Below are positions 15,276 through 23,121 of a DNA stretch of 25,712 bases, piece by piece. Under the pieces are notes generated by a model. It saw nothing but the letters and a program-made list of their open reading frames with translations. It ran no database searches and was not told the DNA's origin. Positions within the stretch are counted from its first letter, which is position 1. Every line of letters starts with the position of its first letter. Origin of the DNA: CAYPZL01 sp964415045 (GTDB taxonomy: Bacteria; Planctomycetota; Phycisphaerae; Sedimentisphaerales; Anaerobacaceae); assembly GCA_964415045.1 (NCBI GenBank), contig CAYPZL010000068.1, positions 1 to 25,712 of the forward strand, given 5' to 3'. The translations under genes and the position numbers were made by a program.

Positions 15276-16355
15276 ATGATCCTGGATTGTTATCAATGCT
15301 CTTCATGCTATTTTGACGATAAAGAGCCCAGCTCAAGAATAGACCCGATCACCATTTCGCCGCCGCAGCCGCGGCGGACGTTTGAAAACGTGCTGGTGGT
15401 GTTCGTCTGCGTGGAGCGCTACGATAGCCGGCAGGAGCTGGAGGAAGCCGCCGACGAGTTCGCCGCCCTGTCCAATATGTTAGGCAAGCGGCCCATCGTT
15501 CTGTGCCCGAACGTTCACCTGTCGATGGACAAGGCGCCGGAGAAGCAGGCGGTTTTCCTCATCGGCGAGCTGGAGAGAATGCTGGTTGAGCGCGGATATG
15601 AGGTTCACCGGCTCTCGTTCGGCTACCACAAGAAGTACGGCCTCGAATGCAATGGCAACGTGGGCAGCGTGGTCGGCCGGCGTTTTTACGGGTCGGACCA
15701 CAAGCAGTTTCTGCGTTTGATGACGCGGCTGGGTGTGTGTCCGCCGGAATCGCTGCCGCGCGACATGCCCGTGTGGGCCGAGGTCCTCATGGAGCGCCAG
15801 TTGAAAGTCCTGGGCAGCCGGCGCGAGACTTACAACGCCGCCAAGAAAATGTGCGAGGACCAGTTGGATGCCACGGGGCACGGCGAGCTGTGGACCTGCA
15901 TGTTGTTCGAGGGCGAGCGTCAGCCGATGGACGATTATCTCAGCCAGCTCTACACGATCATCGAGGAGTATCCGGATGTCCGCGTGCATCGGGCGATGAA
16001 TCTCAGCGTGCCCGGGTTCTCCAACGCCGCGCGGCATCTGTTTCGCAAGTATCCGGAGGCCATCGAATCGGGTCGCTTGCGCATCTATAACAGCAAGGTT
16101 TCGGATATCGAATTCCTCCTGTCCCGCAGCGCGGTGCTGCTGGCCTTTCCGCAAATTCCGCGCAAGGCCGGCTCGCACGCGGGGGAGATTTCCTTTGGCA
16201 TTTACTGCAAGGACGAGGATTTTGCCAAGAACCTCATCCAGTGGTATCGCACGTTTCTGGTGGACGGCCGGTCCGGGTGGATTCGGACGGAATCGGAGCT
16301 GAACGCCGTGATCAACGAGCTGGAAGAGGAGATGTTCCAGGAAGGGCGTGAATAA
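15276..16355 (+). CDS. Archaeal ThrRS-type editing-domain-like protein with unknown C-terminal domain
   Basis: A 359-residue cytoplasmic protein in two halves. Residues 1-135 match, by eye, the N-terminal editing domain of archaeal threonyl-tRNA synthetase (tRNA-Thr_ED, DTD-like fold). Shared patterns are VLVVFVCVE (39-47), the HLS motif (His81), ERGYEVHRLSFGYHKK (105-120, Lys119) and LECNGN (123-128). In the archaeal domain the HLS histidine and the lysine of the FGYYK motif are important for removing serine from Ser-tRNA(Thr), and both are kept here. The start also aligns with the archaeal N-terminus, but it carries a C-x2-C-x2-C cluster (Cys5, 8, 11). Residues about 140-359 are not recognised; the end (DIEFLLSRSAVLLAFPQ to NLIQWYRTFLVDG) vaguely recalls a phospholipase-D-like half. 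There are no synthetase catalytic motifs. It lies in an operon with a sigma factor. It may be a trans-editing factor or a sensor of mischarged tRNA or D-amino acids. Confidence 0.7.
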   Translation: MILDCYQCSSCYFDDKEPSSRIDPITISPPQPRRTFENVLVVFVCVERYDSRQELEEAADEFAALSNMLGKRPIVLCPNVHLSMDKAPEKQAVFLIGELERMLVERGYEVHRLSFGYHKKYGLECNGNVGSVVGRRFYGSDHKQFLRLMTRLGVCPPESLPRDMPVWAEVLMERQLKVLGSRRETYNAAKKMCEDQLDATGHGELWTCMLFEGERQPMDDYLSQLYTIIEEYPDVRVHRAMNLSVPGFSNAARHLFRKYPEAIESGRLRIYNSKVSDIEFLLSRSAVLLAFPQIPRKAGSHAGEISFGIYCKDEDFAKNLIQWYRTFLVDGRSGWIRTESELNAVINELEEEMFQEGRE

Positions 16356-16426
16356 GCGACTGCTCGTCTCGGGTTCTGCCCTGTCACGCCGGGCGGGAGG
16401 CGGCATACGGATTAGGGAACAGCGCG

Positions 16427-17818
16427 GTGCATACGGTCTTGTCGGTGGCGCTCGTTGTGGGCTACGTGGTCGTTCTCACGTTCGTGGCCGTACGCGCCCG
16501 CGCCGCTCGTGAGTATGCGGAATTCTCGCTTGCCGGCCGAGCCCTTCCGCTGGCGCTGATTTTCGGCAGTTTGTGCGCGACCTATGTGGGGCCGGCCTTT
16601 TCGATCGGGTTTGTGGGTAAGGGCTTCCTGAGCGGATTTCTTTTTCTCGGTATCGGTCTGGCCTATGCCATCCAGAACGTTGTCGTGGGCGTCCTGATTG
16701 CGCCACGGCTTCGCGCTCTCAACGATTGCCACACCTTAGGCGACGCCATTGGACAGCGATACAACTCGCATTGTCACGTTCTGGCTGGTGTCGTGTCAGT
16801 GGGGTTGTGTACGGGGTTTGCCGCCGTGATGGCGAAGGCCGGCGGCGTGGTCCTCAACGACCTCTTCGGGTTGCCCCCGTGGTCGTCAGTGACGATTGTG
16901 GTGGGCATTACTACGCTCTACACGACCTCCGGCGGCCTGCGAGCCAGCGTGATTACCGATGCCTTCCAGTTCACCGCCTTCGCGATCTTGTTGCCCGTGG
17001 TTCTCCTTGTGACGCTGGCGTTTCACCTTGAAGGGGGAGGCGCAACGTTGCTCGCGCAGGGAGTCGCGGCGACCTCTGAAGGTTTGGCCTCGACCTCAGC
17101 CCTGAAGATCGTCGGGTTGGTAACGGCGTTTCTGTTGGGCGAGATGCTGATTCCCCCGTATGCGAATCGCGCGTTGGCGTCGCAGACAACGCGGGTCTCC
17201 CGCAACGGATTCATCCTGGCCGGTCTGTTCAGCGTTGTGTGGTTCTTGGTGATGATCTCGCTGGGTCTGGTGGCGCGCAGTCTGGTTCCGGGCGGGACAA
17301 ACGAGGACCATGTTCTGCTGCGTTTGGTCAAGGCCGTTATGCCGATGGGCGGCTATGTGTTGCTGTTGGCCGTGATGGTGTCGATCATCATGTCGAGTCT
17401 GGATTCGCTTCTGAACGCCGGTGCAGTGGCATTTACGCAGGACATTGTGCGGCCGCTTCGCCGCGTGCCGGACGCGGCGGCGCTGGACATCGGCAGAGCC
17501 GCCACGATTGTGATCGCTGCGGCCGCAGCCGTGGGTGCCGTGGCCGTGCCGGGGATTATCAGTGGCCTGCTGGTCTGCTATACGATTTGGGCGCCGGCCA
17601 TTCTTCCGGCCCTCGTGTTGGGACTGTGGCTCAAGAGACCGCGACCCCTGGCAGGCATTTTATCTATGATCGTCGGTGCGCTCGTGGCAATCCTGTCTCA
17701 GTTCGTCTTCTCCGATGTAATGCAGACGCCCGCCATTATTCCGGCGCTGGCGGCGGCGCTGTTGGCGTATGCATTCGGGCACTGGATGGGCGCGCGACGC
17801 GCAGGAGGGGCGGGATGA
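16427..17818 (+). CDS. Sodium:solute symporter family protein
   Basis: A 463-residue integral membrane protein with about 12-13 hydrophobic segments. The early GRALPLALIFGSLCATYVGP, the central TLYTTSGGLRASVITDAFQF and the SSLDSLLNAGAVAFTQDIVRP segment are typical of the SSS (LeuT-fold) family; the Ser/Asp cluster there corresponds to the helix that helps bind sodium. The substrate cannot be told; the family carries sugars, amino acids, acetate, pantothenate and others. The reading frame begins with GTG at 16427, with a poor binding site (AGGGAA). Its stop overlaps the start of a 51-residue membrane protein (ATGA at 17815-17818), so the two are probably translated together. It lies 71 bases after the editing-domain gene, without an obvious terminator between. 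Confidence 0.88.
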   Translation: MHTVLSVALVVGYVVVLTFVAVRARAAREYAEFSLAGRALPLALIFGSLCATYVGPAFSIGFVGKGFLSGFLFLGIGLAYAIQNVVVGVLIAPRLRALNDCHTLGDAIGQRYNSHCHVLAGVVSVGLCTGFAAVMAKAGGVVLNDLFGLPPWSSVTIVVGITTLYTTSGGLRASVITDAFQFTAFAILLPVVLLVTLAFHLEGGGATLLAQGVAATSEGLASTSALKIVGLVTAFLLGEMLIPPYANRALASQTTRVSRNGFILAGLFSVVWFLVMISLGLVARSLVPGGTNEDHVLLRLVKAVMPMGGYVLLLAVMVSIIMSSLDSLLNAGAVAFTQDIVRPLRRVPDAAALDIGRAATIVIAAAAAVGAVAVPGIISGLLVCYTIWAPAILPALVLGLWLKRPRPLAGILSMIVGALVAILSQFVFSDVMQTPAIIPALAAALLAYAFGHWMGARRAGGAG

Positions 17819-17970
17819 GCGCTATCGTCGTGATACTCGTGGTGTTCGCGTCGCTGCTGGTCGTTGCTGGGGGCGTGTGGGTGGCCGTGGCGCTCATCGT
17901 CGCGCTGCGAGAGCCCCAGCCGTCCGCGCCTTCGACACCGCAGCCAACGGACGACAGCGACCGCCCATAG
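17815..17970 (+). CDS. Small membrane protein (51 aa) coupled to the symporter
   Basis: The ATG overlaps the symporter TGA in an ATGA, and AGGAGGGG sits six bases upstream, so translational coupling is very likely. The protein is one hydrophobic helix (SAIVVILVVFASLLVVAGGV and on to about residue 31), then a short Pro/Ser/Thr/Asp-rich tail of about 20 residues (PQPSAPSTPQPTDDSDRP). The size and layout recall small partner subunits of sodium-coupled transporters, such as MetS beside MetP or the DUF997 and DUF4212 proteins beside SSS members. I cannot assign it to any of them. Stabilising or regulating the symporter is the natural inference. Confidence 0.75.
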   Translation: MSAIVVILVVFASLLVVAGGVWVAVALIVALREPQPSAPSTPQPTDDSDRP

Positions 17971-18049
17971 CACGTGCTGAGGGTTGCCATCTCTTCTTTT
18001 CGCTCGGCTCACATGGCCTTTTCGCATAGTCCAGATTCCTCGGGGAGGT

Positions 18050-18055
18050 TATAAT
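18050..18055 (+). promoter_or_regulatory. Possible -10 element before the mosaic ORF
   Basis: A perfect TATAAT lies about 85 bases before the ATG at 18141. No recognisable -35 hexamer is found at the proper distance, so the call is weak. Confidence 0.3.
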
Positions 18056-18140
18056 GCCACCGTGAATGAGGCGCCCGCGACCGCGCGCGTGACGTCTCGG
18101 CGTGTGAGATCCGCATAGGAGCAAGGAAAGGGAGACAAGG

Positions 18141-19511
18141 ATGAGATGGTTTCAGCGAGGTGAAGCAATTCGGCCGGTTCTGTTTCTGGTCATGATATTT
18201 CCCCTCTTGCACGTGCCCGATCCATGGCTGCGCAAGACCTTCAGCCTGGACGCCCGGCCCGAGCACGCCGCGATGTACGTCGCCTCGGTCGGATACCACG
18301 AGCTGTACGTCAACGGGCAACGAGTCGGCGACGCCGTGCTCTCGCCGGCGGTGGTCAATCATCGCAGGCGGCCAACCGCTCGCCAAAGCCAGAGGCGTCA
18401 AGCCCGCAAACCGCGAAGCCGGCCACCTAAGGATCCACCTACTGCCCCGCGACTACACCTTCCCGACAAGCTTGGCGGTGTTGGGCAAGTTGTGACGGAC
18501 TACCGAATCGGGAGGCAAGGGCGAAACGAAGACGCCAATGCCGATACGCAGGACATCGTCGTGGACGAGTACGACGAGTTGCTCTGGCGGCTGCGGGCTC
18601 TTTGCGGGCTGGCCAACGCCCGGGGGACGAAAGTCCTCGCCATCGGTGGGCTGGTGGCCTACAGCGAGCCGGCGCAAACGAACGGCCCCGTATGCGCGAA
18701 GGAGGTATGGGGCTACGAGATCGAGAGCATCACCGAGAAGCAGTTCGCCGAGCGTCTGGCGAAGGCCCGCGGCGATGCGAAGTTCATGGCGGAGGCCAAA
18801 CGCCGGGCCGAGGAGTTGCTCGCGACGCCGAACGTCACTCTGAAGACGCAGCGCAAGTTCGTGGTCAATTCGTTTGCGGCGCTGGGCGTGTGCGAGCAGT
18901 TGATGGCCGAGACGGGCGCCTCGAATTTCGGTTTCGGGCGGTGCATGGGCAAGCCGGTGATCGAGATGCTGGACACGCCGCCGTGCCTGGTGCTGAGCCT
19001 GGCCAACGACGCGGGCTATACGGCCTACTGCCACACCGATCTGTCACACACCTTTCCCGGCGTCCTGATGCGCTGGATCGCAAGCCGGCCGACCTTCGTC
19101 TGTAACTCACATTTCCCGCATGACGGGATATTTACCGTCGCCCATTGCGCCGCGCCGCGCAGGATGAACGGCACCGATTTCGAGCCGGCCACGATCATGA
19201 CGCATTACGAATCCGATTACGGCGCCGCCTGCCGGGTCGAATACCGCAAGGGCCAAATCGTCACCGTCGTCATCCCGAATCTGCACTGCACGAAGTGGCA
19301 GGGCTTTCGCGGGACCGTCATCGAGTCGCCGGACTTCCCGGCCTGCCGCTCCCAAATCGAAATCGCCGTCGACGGCGACTGGCGCCGCCTCGTCGCCGAG
19401 ATGGAGGGCTTCCACACCCAGATCATTTACGGCGACTACCTCCGCGAAATCGCCTACGCCCTCAAAAAGCTCGGAAAAGTCGAATGGCAATGCTACAGCG
19501 ATACCGCCTGA
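18141..19511 (+). pseudogene. Mosaic ORF: signal peptide, rhamnosidase fragment and truncated sugar isomerase
   Basis: An open frame of 456 codons that reads as pieces of different genes. Residues 1-24 look like a signal peptide (VLFLVMIFPLL). Residues about 27-72 (DPWLRKTFSLDARP, MYVASVGYHELYVNGQRVGD) match the N-terminal domain of bacterial alpha-L-rhamnosidases, with the usual preceding segment missing. Residues about 73-138 are basic and unlike any family, whereas frame 1 of the same DNA (18361-18495) reads a more protein-like stretch ending in a stop (RIHLLPRDYTFPTSLAVLGK). From about 139 to the end it is the C-terminal two thirds of a planctomycete L-fucose/arabinose-isomerase-like sugar isomerase (LLWRLRALCGLANARGTKV, FPHDGIFTVAHCAAPRRMNG, MTHYESDYGAACRVE, IYGDYLREIAYALKKLG). 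The isomerase N-terminal domain is absent. A good binding site (GGAAAGGGAGACAAGG) precedes the ATG. It is probably a rearrangement relic, yet the frame stays open. Confidence 0.7.
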
Positions 19512-19768
19512 AGCGCCGTAGCGGCTGTCGTAGTCTGAGATAGAGGCAAACTGCGCTTCTTCGATAGGATCCAGGAAGCCATCGATGTGGCGCCAGATTG
19601 GCTGCGCTGCCTCGGGGCAGTGGTTTGGCGGCCGGGAGAATCGGGCGGGGAATTTTGTCGTTGAAAGAGGGGGCGAAATCAGTTATAAACAAACGGTTTA
19701 CGGTCCGGCCGGGGGCGAAGTCTAACGTCCTGCGGCCCAGAATCGAGGCGGTGGCAAGGAGTCGCACC
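19512..19768. other. Intergenic region with promoter
   Basis: The 257 bases between the mosaic ORF and the next gene hold the promoter at 19661-19689 and the ribosome binding site AAGGAG at 19756-19761. I see no other structure or terminator. Confidence 0.5.
19661..19689 (+). promoter_or_regulatory. Sigma-70 promoter upstream of the membrane-anchored protein
   Basis: TTGAAA (19661-19666) and TATAAA (19684-19689) are separated by exactly 17 bases, with five of six consensus matches at -10 and four at -35. Transcription would start near 19697, about 72 bases before the GTG start, and probably also covers the small basic protein gene. Confidence 0.7.
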
Positions 19769-20710
19769 GTGAGCAGACGCAATAGAGGACAACGAGCGTT
19801 GTACGAGGCGATGAGCCGGACGCACGCTAAACCCAAGCGGCGTAAGGTGTTAGAGTCGCTGCGCCCGCAGCTCGCGCGGATACGGACCGCGTCGGTCAAA
19901 CAGGTGGGTCCGGCGTTGGAGCGGCTGCGGCAGGCCGTTACGCCCAAGCCGAAGGAACGCGTCGAACCGGTCCATCGGCCCGCTGAGACGCCCTCAGCGC
20001 CTCCCGTGGTGCCGCCGAAGGTGGTGGAACGGCCGGAACCGAAGACCGTGCAGGGGCCCAGCCAAACGTGGCTGCGGCCGAAGCGCGTGCAGCTAAACGA
20101 CGGCCGCATCGAGATTTCCATCCCCTGGCAGCTCGGCGTGGCCATCGGCCTCGGACTCATTCTGGTGGTGCTGATCGCCTTTCGCCTGGGGCAGATCGAC
20201 CAGAAGGCCCGTTTCGCCGGTACGCAGCAGCCGGTGCGCACGAGTGCACCGAGCACCGCGCCGGATGGCAATACAACGGCGGCGGGGGCCGGTGAGGCGG
20301 AGGCCAGCGCGGCCGGCTCGGGAACCGGTGGCGGGCCTGGCACGGCCACGCCAGCGGCGTCCACCGGCGACCACGTGATTGTGCTGGCCCAGTACCCGGT
20401 GCGGACGCACCTGGAGCCCGTACGGTCGTATTTTGCCAGCAAGGGGGTCCAGACGGAGATTCTGGCCGTTTCGGTCTTGCGGCAGTATTTTTCCGAGCGG
20501 GGCCTCAACACCGCCGTCTTGCCCGGCGAAGATGGCTTTATGCTCGTGACCAGTGGTACGCTGTACGAAAACCCGAACAATCCCGACAGCGACGGGTACG
20601 CGATGAAGCAGAAAATCGTGCGGCTCGGCGCCCAGTACAAGGCGCCGACCGGTTACGAAACGTTTGCACCGAATTACTTCAGTGACGCCTACGGAATGAA
20701 AATCAAGTAA
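19769..20710 (+). CDS. Membrane-anchored protein with proline-rich cytoplasmic part and conserved C-terminal domain
   Basis: A 313-residue protein. The N-terminal 130 residues are basic and then Pro-rich (KPKRRKVLESLRPQLARIR, PSAPPVVPPKVVERPEPK). One transmembrane helix follows (LGVAIGLGLILVVLIAFRLG), then a Gly/Ala/Thr linker, and then a folded C-terminal domain of about 110 residues (HVIVLAQYPVRTHLEPVRSY, with an ASKGVQTEIL strand and turn). That domain resembles a SPOR-like fold (a beta strand followed by residues that compare two halves) but without a clear peptidoglycan-binding signature. The GTG at 19769 is preferred because AAGGAG lies seven bases upstream; the frame is open back to 19598 but crosses the promoter. 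It starts a two-gene unit with the small basic protein 15 bases downstream. An envelope role is inferred from topology. Confidence 0.75.
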   Translation: MSRRNRGQRALYEAMSRTHAKPKRRKVLESLRPQLARIRTASVKQVGPALERLRQAVTPKPKERVEPVHRPAETPSAPPVVPPKVVERPEPKTVQGPSQTWLRPKRVQLNDGRIEISIPWQLGVAIGLGLILVVLIAFRLGQIDQKARFAGTQQPVRTSAPSTAPDGNTTAAGAGEAEASAAGSGTGGGPGTATPAASTGDHVIVLAQYPVRTHLEPVRSYFASKGVQTEILAVSVLRQYFSERGLNTAVLPGEDGFMLVTSGTLYENPNNPDSDGYAMKQKIVRLGAQYKAPTGYETFAPNYFSDAYGMKIK

Positions 20711-20725
20711 CAGGAGATGTTTTGC

Positions 20726-20980
20726 ATGTCCATCGACAGTTCACTTAAGATCAGAAACGCACTGATTCGCCACCGCAACGTGTTGACGCGAGCCGAGCGT
20801 ATCAAGATACTGCAAGAAGAAGAGCGCTGGACCGAGGAGCAATCGGTCCTGGGGCTGCCAAAGGTGGAGCACCGCAAGAGCGCCGCGGGCAAGAAGAGCA
20901 AGGGCGCGCCGCAGGCCGAGGCCGCCGCTGGCGCCGAGAAGGCGGCCGAAACTCCGGAAGAGGCCGAGAGCGAGTCGTAA
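20726..20980 (+). CDS. Small basic protein family (PVC superphylum)
   Basis: An 84-residue protein whose first 60 residues match the planctomycete/chlamydial/verrucomicrobial 'small basic protein' family: MSIDSSLKIRNALIRHRNVL, then TRAERIKILQ, a W near 36, and SVLGLPKVEHRKSAAGKKSK. The tail is Ala/Glu-rich, which is variable in the family. Its function is not known to me; abundance and basic charge have suggested an association with ribosomes or RNA, which is only a suggestion. ATG 20726 is chosen over the in-frame ATG at 20717 because AGGAG at 20712-20716 is nine bases before it. It lies 15 bases after the membrane-anchored protein and converges on the minus-strand block with only 17 bases between stop codons and no visible terminator. 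Confidence 0.85.
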   Translation: MSIDSSLKIRNALIRHRNVLTRAERIKILQEEERWTEEQSVLGLPKVEHRKSAAGKKSKGAPQAEAAAGAEKAAETPEEAESES

Positions 20981-20997
20981 CGGGTGGCGAGGCGCGC

Positions 20998-22947
20998 TCA
21001 GGTCTTGTTGTTCGCGTATTCGGGGAGGAGCTGCTTGATGCGGGCGGCAATCGCCCCGTGATCCGCGCTGGCGGACGTGGAGACGAGTTCGGCGATGCCG
21101 GCCCGCAGCCGACCGCGGTCCATGGGAATGTTCTTCCAGATGCTGATCTTTGGGTGACGCGTGCGCTGCATGTCTTCGCCTTCGATGCGGAGTTCCTCGA
21201 AGAGCTTTTCGCCGGGGCGCGGGCCGGTGAAGACGATTTCGATCTCTTCGCCGGGGCGGAAGCCGCTGAGCGTTATGAGCTCTTTCGCGAGATCGACGAT
21301 TTTCACGGGATCGCCCATATCCAGGACGAAGATCTCACCGCCTTTGCCCATGGTGGCGGCCTGCAACACGAGCTGGCTGGCCTCGGGAATCGTCATGAAG
21401 TAGCGTTTCATATCGGGGTGGGTGACCGTGACGGGCCCGCCCTCGGCGATCTGCTTCTTGAAGATGGGCACGACGGAGCCCTCTGAGGCCAGAACGTTGC
21501 CGAAGCGGACGGTCACGAACTGCGTGGCACTCGTCTTGCCGAGATCCTGGATGTACATCTCGGCAATGCGTTTGGAGGCGCCCATGATGCTGGTGGGGTT
21601 GACGGCCTTGTCGGTGCTGATCATGACGAAGTGGGCGGCGCCGTGCTTGTCGGCGGCGTCGGCGACGATCTGCGTGCCCACCACGTTGTTCTTGACAGCC
21701 TCGCCGGGATTGGACTCCATCAGCGGCACGTGCTTGTGGGCGGCGGCATGGATGACGACCTCGGGCCGGTGTCGTGCGAACGTGTCCGCGACGCGGGGGC
21801 GGTCGGTGATGTTGCAGACCAGCGAGTGCATCGGCACGTTCGGAAAGTGCTTGCGGAGGTCTCGCTCGATATAGAAAAGGGGGTTCTCGGCCTGCTCGAC
21901 GAGCAGGAGCCGGCGCGGCGCGAACTGGCATATCTGTCGGCACATCTCCGAACCGATCGAGCCGCCGGCCCCGGTGACCAGAATGGTCTTGTCCCGGGCG
22001 AAATCCTCAATGAGCTCGGTGTCCAGTTGCACGACCGCCCGTCCCAGCAGATCGTTGATATCGACGTCGCGAATCTGGGAGACGCGGAGCTTGCCGGAAG
22101 CGATATCGGTGATGGACGGCACCGTGCGAAAGCGGATCTTGGTACCTTCGCAGACCTGGATGACCCGGCGGAGCTGCTGGTGCGTCGCCGAGGGCATGGC
22201 GATGGCGATCTCTTCGATGTCGCGCTCCTGGCAGATCCCGGACAGTTGCTCGACGGTGCCGAGGACGGGAATATCGTGGATGTTCATGCCCTGCTTGGCG
22301 GGGTCGTCGTCGATGAAACCGACGACGTCGTACTGGAGGACAGGCATGCGCTGGATTTCTCGGAGCAGGGCCTCGCCGGCGTTGCCGGCGCCGACGATAA
22401 GGAATCGCTTCAACTGGCGGCCCTGGACGGTGCGAAACTCCTCGTGGTAGAGGCGGATGAGCATTCGCAATCCGGCTGGCAGGAGGATCGTGCCGAAGAG
22501 ATCAGCCATGAAGACGCCCTGGCTGATGGCGGCGATGCCGGGTGGCAGGGCCCGGCGCACGGCGGGCACGTGTAGCATCACCGCGAACCAGACCGCCACG
22601 ATGATCAGCGTGCTCGCGAGCGAGGCCCTCAGGATGCCCAGCAGGTCGGAGATGCTCACGTAGCGCCACCAGCCCCGGTACTGCTTGAAGAATCCGAAGA
22701 CCGGCAGCTTGACGGCCAGACAAAAAAGCAGCAAAAAAGGATACTGCTCGATGAGCCATTCCCGCCGGAACTGCATGCTGTTGGCGACCAGGAAAGAGAG
22801 CATCAGGGAGGCGGCAAAGGCGAGGATATGGGCCAGGATGACCAGCGGCTTGCGAAACGTCAGAAGGAACCGGCCCGGCGGAGCGGGAACCGGCCCGTCA
22901 TTCTCCTCGCGGCCTTGGTGCTGAAAGTCCGTATTCAACTCGGGCAT
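20998..22947 (-). CDS. Membrane-bound nucleotide-sugar epimerase/dehydratase (CapD/FlaA1/WbpM type)
   Basis: A 649-residue protein that begins a surface-polysaccharide pathway by acting on a UDP-sugar such as UDP-GlcNAc. After a polar N-terminus there are about four transmembrane helices (residues about 30-160). A first Rossmann segment (RFLIVGAGNAGEALLRE, about 182) is followed by the SDR domain with TGAGGSIGSE (about 329) and the active-site stretch STDKAVNPTSIMGASKR. In that stretch Met replaces the usual SDR Tyr, as is normal for this family, and the Lys is kept. The C-terminus has GPRPGEKLFEEL, also typical. The likely start is the ATG at 22947; a GTG at 22995 in the same frame adds 16 residues and has no better binding site. 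It is the last gene of the minus-strand block. No glycosyltransferases or Wzx/Wzy genes lie nearby. Confidence 0.92.
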   Translation of the reverse strand: MPELNTDFQHQGREENDGPVPAPPGRFLLTFRKPLVILAHILAFAASLMLSFLVANSMQFRREWLIEQYPFLLLFCLAVKLPVFGFFKQYRGWWRYVSISDLLGILRASLASTLIIVAVWFAVMLHVPAVRRALPPGIAAISQGVFMADLFGTILLPAGLRMLIRLYHEEFRTVQGRQLKRFLIVGAGNAGEALLREIQRMPVLQYDVVGFIDDDPAKQGMNIHDIPVLGTVEQLSGICQERDIEEIAIAMPSATHQQLRRVIQVCEGTKIRFRTVPSITDIASGKLRVSQIRDVDINDLLGRAVVQLDTELIEDFARDKTILVTGAGGSIGSEMCRQICQFAPRRLLLVEQAENPLFYIERDLRKHFPNVPMHSLVCNITDRPRVADTFARHRPEVVIHAAAHKHVPLMESNPGEAVKNNVVGTQIVADAADKHGAAHFVMISTDKAVNPTSIMGASKRIAEMYIQDLGKTSATQFVTVRFGNVLASEGSVVPIFKKQIAEGGPVTVTHPDMKRYFMTIPEASQLVLQAATMGKGGEIFVLDMGDPVKIVDLAKELITLSGFRPGEEIEIVFTGPRPGEKLFEELRIEGEDMQRTRHPKISIWKNIPMDRGRLRAGIAELVSTSASADHGAIAARIKQLLPEYANNKT

Positions 22948-23121
22948 ATTCCTATACTGCTCTCTTGGCTCTTTGGCCGGGTAGTCAGAGATCACGTCAA
23001 CACAGGACGCAGCGGTCGCCGAACGACCTCGGTTATATCATCGGTCCCGGAGCGGGGCGGGTTGAGTCCTTCGCGCGACAGGGAGAGCCCGCGATTGGCG
23101 CCGAGCGAGGGGTGTCTCTGA
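22948..23121. other. Spacer between the epimerase and membrane-protein genes
   Basis: 174 bases lie between two minus-strand genes, or 126 if the GTG start is used. I see no clear promoter, only a TATAAC-like stretch near 23030 (minus strand) without a -35. There is no terminator hairpin with a T-run. Confidence 0.4.

Noticed and set aside
21631..22575. 314-codon plus-strand ORF
   Set aside because: It is antisense to the epimerase/dehydratase gene, whose motifs are all in the minus-strand frame.
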